A stretch of 64,000 nt of DNA, from the NCBI GenBank assembly GCA_000750105.3, contig JPHH03000013.1, positions 248,001 through 312,000 of the forward strand, in the 5' to 3' direction. Every line of letters begins with the position of its first letter. The stretch's first letter is position 1. The DNA comes from Tolypocladium sp. Sup5 PDA-1. Its lineage: Eukaryota > Ascomycota > Sordariomycetes > Hypocreales > Ophiocordycipitaceae. The translations under genes and the position numbers were made by a program. The notes under the pieces are model-generated. The model saw nothing but the letters and a program-made list of their open reading frames with translations. It made no database searches and had not been told where the DNA came from. Shown in pieces: positions 57,043 through 64,000 of the stretch.

Positions 57043-60000
57043 ATGGAAACAAGACGCCGGTTCAATCGCGGAGACTATACCGTCGGCTGGGTATGCGCAC
57101 TTCCAATCGAACTTGCTGCAGCGCAAGGGATGCTCGACGAAGAACACGGCAACATCGACCAAGATGCAAATGATAGCAACGCCTATATCTTCGGCCGCGT
57201 TGGCGAACACAACGTCATCATCACATGCTTGCCGATGGACAGAATAGGAACGAATCCAGCGGCTTCGGTGGCCGCTCGCATGCACTCGTCGTTTCCGTCG
57301 ATTCGGTTCGGCCTCTTGGTAGGCATTGGGGGAGGCGTTCCAGGCATTGGGGGAGGCGTTCCAAGCATTGAAGCGGACGTACGGCTAGGAGACGTGGTCG
57401 TAAGCGTGCCATGCAAAGGAAACGGTGGTGTGGTGCAGTACGACCTAGGCAAGGCTACCCCGAGTCGATTCGAGCGCACAGGATTCCTCAACAGCCCCCC
57501 GGCCATCTTGCTAAAGGCAGTTACCAAGGTACGGGCCTCTCACATTAGAAGCACACCCCAGGTTCCAGGCTATGCTTCCCAACTCGATAGCCTTGACGTA
57601 TTTTCCCGCCGCCTCACGGGCCCCGATATCCTTTTCGAAGCAAACTATGAACACCAGGGCGGAGCGGGCTGCGAGCGATGCGACCCCTCCAGGGTGGTGG
57701 ACCGGCAGCCACGGGACGAGCAGGTCGTAGTTCATTACGGCACCATAGCGTCAGGGAATCAAGTCATGCGAGATGCGTCAGAACGAGACAAAATCAGCTC
57801 CGAGTTTGGCGGCGTTCTCTGCTTCGAGATGGAAGCAGCCGGCTTAATGAACGACTTTCCGAGCCTCATCATCAGGGGCATATGCGATTATGCCGATTCA
57901 CACAAGAGCAAGCGTTGGCAGGCTTATGCAGCGGGAATGGCGGCATCTTACGCCAAAGAAATACTCTCAGCCATCCCAGCCATCGAAGTCACAAGTGCAA
58001 CCAGAGCGGAGCAAGGTATGATGGCCTCGCACCGTGGAGAACAACCTGCTGGCGGGATTCCAGGGCCTGAAGAGATCCTCAATCGCTTGCCGCGGGCGTC
58101 CGAGGCCGTGTTCAACTCTTGCCACAAGCAGCACGAACCGTGCTGCCTCAAGGACACCCGCGTCGGCGTACTTGGCGAGATATACAAATGGGCCGACGGG
58201 CGGGACCAGCAATGCATTTTGTGGCTAAACGGCCCGGCCGGAACGGGAAAGTCGACAATATCCCGGACCGTCGCCCGAGAGTATTTCGAACGGGGCCGAC
58301 TCGGAGCCAGTTTCTTTTTCACAAAGGGTGGCGGCGAAGCAGGACACGCCGGCCGATTCTTCACGACCATCGCCTGGCAGCTCGCGAAAAGCATACCGCT
58401 TCTCCAATCCTACATCTGCGAAGCCATCGCAAGTCGCAGCGATATTGCAAACCTCTCTCTCCGCGATCAGTGGCATCATCTGATCACCAAGCCTGTATCA
58501 AGGCTGGACCTTTGCATGTCGTCGTCGACGTACGTTCTCGTCATCGATGCGCTCGACGAATGTGACGATGACGACAACATTCGGGCGATATTGCACTTGC
58601 TATCAGAAGCCCGATCGCTGGAGAAGGCCCAGATTCGTGTCTTTATAACAAGCAGACCGGATGCTCCGATACGGCAGGGGATGCGTCGGCTGCCACGGAC
58701 CCAGCTCCAAGACCTTGCGCTCCGGGACGTATCACCCGCAGCAGTGGACCACGACATCTCGAATTACCTAAGGCACAATCTCGGGCGCATTGGGGACGAG
58801 CTGTCTCTGGATGTCGACTGGCCGGGGGAGCAGATCATCAGCCGCCTCGTCCGTCGGGCCAGCACACTCTTCATCTGGGCTGCAACGACGTGTCGATTCG
58901 TTCGCCAAGGCAAAGGATTCGCTGCAAGGAGACTGGACATGATTCTTGATGGAGGAAGCCCTTCTCTAAATATGCCAGAAAAGCTCCTTGGCGAACTCTA
59001 CACATCCGTCTTGAGGAGCGCTGTGGGCTCTCACTACACCAGTGAAGAGGCCGAAGAGATGTGTGGTATGCTGAGGCACGTCCTTGGAAGTATGGCAGTT
59101 TTGTTCTCCCCGCTTTCTACTAAGTCTTTGAGGAACCTTCTTCACATCACGAGACAAGACATTGCTCAGACTTTGGACGACCTTCATTCTATCCTACAAG
59201 TCCCCCAAGACGAAGACGGTCTGCTCCGCCTGCACCATCCGTCTTTCCGCGACTTTCTTCTTAACAAAGACGCTGGCATTGATGCACGATTTTGGGTCGA
59301 CGAAAGACGAGCACATCAAACGTTAAGCGACAGCTGTATACAGCTCATGTCAACGTCTCTCAAGCAAGATATTGTTGGTGTAGGTTTCCCTGGAACGCTC
59401 ACAGACGATGTCGAATACAGCCAGGTGGAACGGTGCTTATCCCCCGAGGCGCGCTATGCATGTCTTTATTGGGTGCGGCATCTTCAGAAGAGTGGCGACC
59501 GCATCGATGACTGCGGACTCGCTGATCGGTTCCTCCGAGAGCACTTGCTCCACTGGCTCGAGGCCTTGAGCTGGATGCGGAATATGTCGGATGGAATTGC
59601 CGCGCTTGCTGCATTGGAGTCCATGTGTCTCGTAAGTGGTGGCACGGTTTATCATGACTTTCTCAGCTGACCTGATGTACATATAGTCGTGGGGAAGTCC
59701 CTCGGCATACGCATTTGTGCACGATGCGAAGCGATTTGCGCTAGACACCAGGTTAGGAATCGAACAAGCTCCCCTCCAGATATACTGGAGCGCGCTGGTT
59801 TTTGCGCCAAGAAAGAGTCTCGTGAGGAAGCAATTCGAGGACCGGGTTCCTTGTTGGGTATCAGGTACCCGAGAGGATTGGGGCGCTCTACTTCAGACCC
59901 TCGGCGGACACAAGTACAGTGTCATTGGCGTTGCTTTCTCACCTGACGTCAAGTACATCGCGTCGGCAGTCCATGGCGGGACACTGCGCCTATGGGATTC

Positions 60001-61786
60001 ATCTACGGGGGCGGCACTACATACGCTCAAATATGGCGCGGCCGAAGATAAAGTGTGGCTTCGAGGCCAGGCCTTTTCGCACGACGGCAAAATCGTAACA
60101 GTAGCTTTCGTGGACGATTCGGGTACCTGGCTGAGGTCTTGGGATACATCAACAGGAATAATTCGGCAGACAATCCAAGCTCACTCTAAAGACTCAGTGG
60201 CCGTGGTCTTTTCACCGAACGTCACGATCGCTGCATCGATACGGGCAAATGATACCATCGAACTCTGGGACATGGCGGCAGAGGCAATCCGACACACGTT
60301 CACGGGCCAGGGACGCGTGCGACCTTCGTTTTCTCCAGATGGTAGGGTCATCGCTACAGTTTCAGAGAGCAAGAAAATCCGGCTCTGGGATGTCATGACA
60401 GGTCTTGTCCAACAGACGATCCACATTGGCACGATCGGCGAATCGCTCCGCAGTTACATGATCGGGTTTGGCGAATCATTGTCATATTCTCCCGACGGCA
60501 AGGTCATCGCCTTGGCAACGACGAACCAAATCCGACTTTGGGATGTAGCTGCCGGGGTGGTCCGACAGACGTTTGATGATGGTACGGACGTCGGTGAGCA
60601 CAGGGCGGCAATCTCTCTGAGTGACAAGACCGTAGCATCATCATTCGGCCAGTTGATCAAACTCTGGGATGTCACGACTGGGCTCACCCGGGCAACATTT
60701 GAGGGTCACACGGACATGATCCCAGCGGTATCATTCTCGCCGGACGGCATGCTCTTGGCCACAGCGTCTTGGGATAAAACTGTCCGGCTCTGGGACATGT
60801 CGGTCTGTGCACCGGCGGACACACCTGACAATATCAGGGTCAGCGTTGCGGCCTTCTCTCCGGACGGTAAAATCGCAGCTTTGGGGTCACAGTACGGCTC
60901 AATTTGGATCTGGAACGTTCCCGCGAGGGCTTTTCAGCATATGCTACCAGGCAATGGATACTTCGTCGTGCGACTGTCATTCGCACCCGATGGCAAATAT
61001 CTTGCATCAGCGACACAAGACGGCATGATCCATCTCTGGAGCCTGATTACTTGGATGCCATGCCAGAAGATGAACTGCCGCACGAGATGGGTGCTGCCGG
61101 CGGCGCTCGAGTTCGAAGTTCTCGCTGTCTCTCCTTGCGGTGAGAGAGTGGCATCGGCATGGAAGTCTCTGTGTGGGGCTCAGCGACTTGCCTTCCGACT
61201 CTGGGATACGACGACTGGGGCAGCCCTACCAACACCACGGCGTACAGACTGTGCGGCCTGCTCGCTGGACAACAAATTTGTGGCCGTGGCATATCGCGGT
61301 ACGATTTGGATCTACGATATGGCTTCAGGCACAGCTCTACAAACGCAACCGGTAGAAGATTATCCCATCACGTCCATGTCTTTCTCGCCGGACAGTAGCA
61401 TATTGGCCTCGACGAGTTACGGTTACGATATCGTATACTTCTGGGATTCAGCAACAGGCGCGGCTCGTCAGACGGAGAGGCTCAATCATTGCACGCGTTT
61501 ACGCATCCTCGATTTCAACGATGGGATACTAATGGTCTCAAGTGATTACGGAGAACGATACTTCATGTTTCAGCTTAATTCGGCAGGCATATTTGCGGCC
61601 ATTCCGCCACCTGCATGTGACAAAGCCACCTCTCAAAGGGAACATTGGATTGCTCAAGGCGACGAGAAGGCCCTTTGGCTCCATCCAAATTATAAGAGGC
61701 TACTAGCGTCCAGAGACGGTGTCTTTATCTTTCAAGATGCGTCCTATCACGTCATATTTCTTTCCATGAATTCCCCAAGGTGGTGA
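57043..61786 (+). CDS. NLR-type protein: phosphorylase (PNP/UDP) - NACHT - WD40
   Basis: Exons 57043-59631 and 59687-61786 give 1562 residues. The N-terminus (about 10-310) is a nucleoside-phosphorylase-like domain: YTVGWVCALPIELAAAQGML, a glycine motif near 94-107, RLGDVVVSVP and GVLCFEMEAAGLMNDFP. The NACHT NTPase follows, with P-loop GPAGTGKST at 397-405, Walker B VLVIDALDECDD near 498-509 and FITSRPD near 534-540. The C-terminal part (from about 936) has some 12 degenerate WD40 repeats ending in LWD or similar. This is the fungal NLR architecture linked to self/non-self recognition and regulated cell death; that role here is inference. The WD repeats are diverged, not the near-identical type. 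The glycine motif carries an exact 21-base tandem duplication. Confidence 0.92.
57322..57363 (+). repeat. Exact 21-bp tandem duplication inside the NLR gene
   Basis: Two identical 21-base copies (57322-57342 and 57343-57363) encode GIGGGVP twice. The frame is kept and seven residues are added to the phosphorylase glycine loop. Confidence 0.9.
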
Positions 61787-62398
61787 GCACCTATGTGTAC
61801 GTTTTCTGCTTCTGCTGACAGGACTTTAGTTCCCAACCTGGACCTGTTTGTCCTATATCCTGTCCGCATCCGGGGTGTCCCGCACAGCCCTTCTATCTGT
61901 GCTCTGACCTGGATCAACACTACCAGCAACACTACACTAATAACTGGCGAAATGGCGTGAGTTTTGAGGGGTCGCTCGGCCCCAGGTATATAGACACAGG
62001 CATCTAGTCGATCTATAATTGATGCTTCAAGTTGTATAGTAGACTGGGAGCCCAAAGTCAGGTACGGCAAAGCCAGCGGCTGACTAGTCGCAAATCAACG
62101 TCTAGACGCGTCGGCCATCGCTAAACACGCTGGCTCCCTCAATTAGATTCCAGGCACTGCCCCTTTAGAGAGCACCTCAAGTTTGGTCATTTATTCTGGG
62201 TGGGTGGGTAGAAGAGTGATCCGATGCAAAGGGACAAAGGTGGCTCGCTCACTGGTGGAGACTGTCTTGCGGTTTAAGAGAGGAGCCAGATTCTTTCCGA
62301 AGTCATGAATATTTTACCTGTATGCTCTGTTACGTTAACAATTCATTCCACGTTCACGATCTATCTCTTGTCTCTCGAGAAATTCGCTTTATCCCAAG
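61787..62398. other. Intergenic region
   Basis: No gene is supported. A minus-strand open frame (61747-62070) overlaps the NLR 3' end and has no motifs. Confidence 0.4.
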
Positions 62399-62533
62399 AT
62401 GACTACAACAAAGATCCTTATTGTTGGTCTTGGGGGTAAGCTAGTCCCGGCGAAACTCCATGGTCCGCAAGGAGAGCTTGTGAAAGTTCTCTCACTCGAT
62501 CTCGGGAAGGTCTACGAAGCCTGCGCGGCATAA
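62399..62533 (+). CDS. Small ORF with a Rossmann-like start, possible gene remnant
   Basis: The 44-residue frame opens MTTTKILIVGLGG, which looks like the first beta strand and glycine turn of an NAD(P)-binding Rossmann fold. It then passes within eight residues to GELVKVLSLDLGKVYEAC and stops. No complete dehydrogenase follows in any frame. A GTAAGC follows the glycine codons, so this may be the first exon of a gene whose body was deleted, or chance. Confidence 0.3.
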   Translation: MTTTKILIVGLGGKLVPAKLHGPQGELVKVLSLDLGKVYEACAA

Positions 62534-63217
62534 GGTCAGATGCGGTTCCCGTTGGCGAATAGGAGTTGCACCAAGAACACCACAAACACGAGACAACGCG
62601 AGGCAGCCAGGTTATCAAGTGAAGTCATGTTCATAATTAGACATCGGCATTTACATCAATACACGCAGCATCCAACTCCTGTCAGTCCTCTCCACAACTC
62701 CTCCAAAAGCCCAACTCTAGTCAGAGTCGTCATAACTCGGCCCGTTTCGTCTTCCCCAATCGGTCAAGTGGTAGTCTCGCCTACCAATCGACCGGGGCGA
62801 GGCACACTCAAAGGGAAGAAAAAGTACGTATGAACCTGGCCAAAAGCATTATACCGACCAATGCAACCATGTCCCAATGCTCGAAACCACCCAGATGCCC
62901 AGCCTATTCCCCCAGCCATCGGTTCACATGAGAGACCTCGATGGTCTCGTCTAATGCCGAAAGAATGGTCCATAGTTGGGCAAATATGACGTGCAATCAT
63001 ATCCGATGGATGTGGAGAAGCAAAAAACAGCCGAGGGCGCCATTTCGCTTCCAAATACAAGAGAATGCTGGCTTGACCATTCCCCGAACGCCAGGGCCAG
63101 CCACGTCGTGCAGCGTCCATACAGCGATACCGGCATGTCGAAATCACCCCATCGTGGACACCATACCAAGCAAGGGCTTGCTCAAGAACCAGGGACGAGT
63201 CAATCCGAGCCCGACTC
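62534..63217. other. Intergenic region
   Basis: No gene is seen; the part nearest 63217 is probably the 3' UTR of the minus-strand gene at the window edge. Confidence 0.4.
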
Positions 63218-64000
63218 CTAACCGCGGCTCACGCTCGCGCTCGTCCGGCTCCGCTCATCCTCCTCTTCGATGACGTCGCTCAGCCTCGTCGGATGGTGAT
63301 GCCGAGGGACAGTCTCCCACCCAGGGGTACCATAGCCCTGGCCAGAGTAGTCCTGCGGGTTGGAGTAAGCTCCGGTCCACTGGCCTTCGCCGGCCGAGGT
63401 CGAGGATGGCTCGTGGCCTCCGCTAGGCGGGTTGGTGGTCGCCGGTGTCTCGTACTCGTCTGCCTCCACGTCAGAACCCGAGTAAGTCGAGGGCGGCGCA
63501 GCGAAGGGGATCTTGTTGCCGTGCACGTCCAGGATAAAGTTCCCTTCGGCGTCGATGACGTACTCACCTTCGCTGTAGCCGCCCTCTGAGCCCCCGCGTC
63601 TTCTGCCTCCCGTCTCCCGCTGCGCTGGCTGCTGTTGCTGCCCCTGCTGCCCCTGCTGTTGCTGAGGAGGATAGTAGCCGCCACTGCTGCCGCCGGCTGT
63701 CGGTGGAGTTGGTTGGGTGGGTGGCGCTTGGGTATGTTCTGCCGGATAGCCTTGTCCGTACTCTTGCTGATAGCTTCCTGGCTCTCGGGTCGTGCCATGT
63801 CGGCTGGGGCCGCCCTGGGTCATGGGGACGACTTGGACGCCGCCAACGATGGTGGGCTGCCCCGTCTGCAGGGAGTAGGTCCTGTCGCGCTCCTCCTGCT
63901 CGCGGCGGCCCAGCTCCTCCCAGGCCCGTCGTGCCTCCTCTTTGGATATGGAGAGCTCCTTGCGCATCTCGGCGAGCTGTTTCTGCATCTTGGATGTTCC
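63218..64000 (-). CDS. C-terminal part of an unidentified coiled-coil, Gln/Pro-rich protein (partial)
   Basis: The open frame covers 260 residues and continues past the window edge; the first Met inside (63988) is probably internal. It starts with a charged helical segment (KELSISKEEARRAWEELGRR) likely to end a coiled coil. A linker follows (PTIVGGVQVVPMTQGG), then a disordered Gln/Pro/Gly-rich region with a run of Gln, and a repeat-like GEYVIDAEGNFILDVHGNKI. The end is acidic and Ser-rich (LSDVIEEEDERSRTS). I do not recognise the family; the segment resembles tails of large fungal scaffold proteins. It is incomplete, so length and domains cannot be judged. Confidence 0.75.
   Translation of the reverse strand, partial: GTSKMQKQLAEMRKELSISKEEARRAWEELGRREQEERDRTYSLQTGQPTIVGGVQVVPMTQGGPSRHGTTREPGSYQQEYGQGYPAEHTQAPPTQPTPPTAGGSSGGYYPPQQQQGQQGQQQQPAQRETGGRRRGGSEGGYSEGEYVIDAEGNFILDVHGNKIPFAAPPSTYSGSDVEADEYETPATTNPPSGGHEPSSTSAGEGQWTGAYSNPQDYSGQGYGTPGWETVPRHHHPTRLSDVIEEEDERSRTSASVSRG

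Noticed and set aside
1..64000. CRISPR arrays, prokaryotic operons, rRNA or tRNA genes
   Set aside because: The DNA is eukaryotic and intron-bearing; I saw no repeat-spacer arrays, no rRNA-like blocks, and no convincing tRNA by eye. A dedicated tRNA search could still find one.

Overview
This window is nuclear DNA from a filamentous ascomycete fungus, most likely a Sordariomycete of the order Hypocreales. The evidence is GC-rich genes, introns mostly of 45-100 bases with GT(A/G)-type donors and CTRAC-like branch points, and a typical fungal gene set: a Pbs2-type MAPKK, a SUR7/PalI protein, a Mec1/UvsB/ATR kinase, D-arabinono-lactone oxidase, and a phosphorylase-NACHT-WD40 NLR. I cannot name the species. 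All gene models below were built by hand from reading frames and splice sites.

Layout. 0.8-4.6 kb: a SUR7-like membrane protein (+) facing a Pbs2 MAPKK (-). 6.2-7.8 kb: a decayed Zn2Cys6 transcription factor (-). 10.5-16.2 kb: an auxin-efflux-carrier-type transporter (+), an FMN split-barrel (PPOX-like) protein (-), and divergent from it the methylcrotonyl-CoA carboxylase alpha subunit (+). 16.5-19.1 kb: an amidoligase_2 protein (-) head to head with a gamma-glutamylcyclotransferase-like protein (+), an interesting pair because the two folds could make and break the same type of amide bond. 19.4-26.4 kb is accessory in character: two copies of an LTR-like repeat flank a frameshifted protein-kinase-like gene, followed by a coiled-coil orphan (-) divergent from an Hsp70-like ATPase (+). 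26.8-34.6 kb: the nine-exon ATR/Mec1 kinase, with one GC-AG intron.

35.3-39.0 kb: a PARP-type zinc-finger basic protein with a duplicated exon-intron unit, a ubiquitin C-terminal hydrolase and a small conserved-looking orphan (-). 39.5-42.8 kb: two head-to-head genes of unknown function that look like diverged paralogues; one has an intact HExxH zincin motif and the other has a residue inserted in it. 43.8-45.0 kb: a nitrilase/cyanide hydratase. 46.1-47.2 kb: an AT-rich decayed island and a third, inverted copy of the LTR-like repeat. 48.0-55.8 kb: D-arabinono-1,4-lactone oxidase and a 14-exon ABCC transporter. 57.0-61.8 kb: an NLR-type protein with a 21-bp tandem duplication in its phosphorylase glycine motif. 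63.2-64.0 kb: the C-terminal part of an unidentified gene that runs off the window.

Housekeeping modules (stress MAPK, leucine catabolism, DNA-damage checkpoint, erythroascorbate synthesis) therefore alternate with accessory segments carrying repeats, pseudogenes and recognition-type genes. A short near-palindromic word (TACTTCGTA / TACGGAGTA) recurs in the intergenic DNA.
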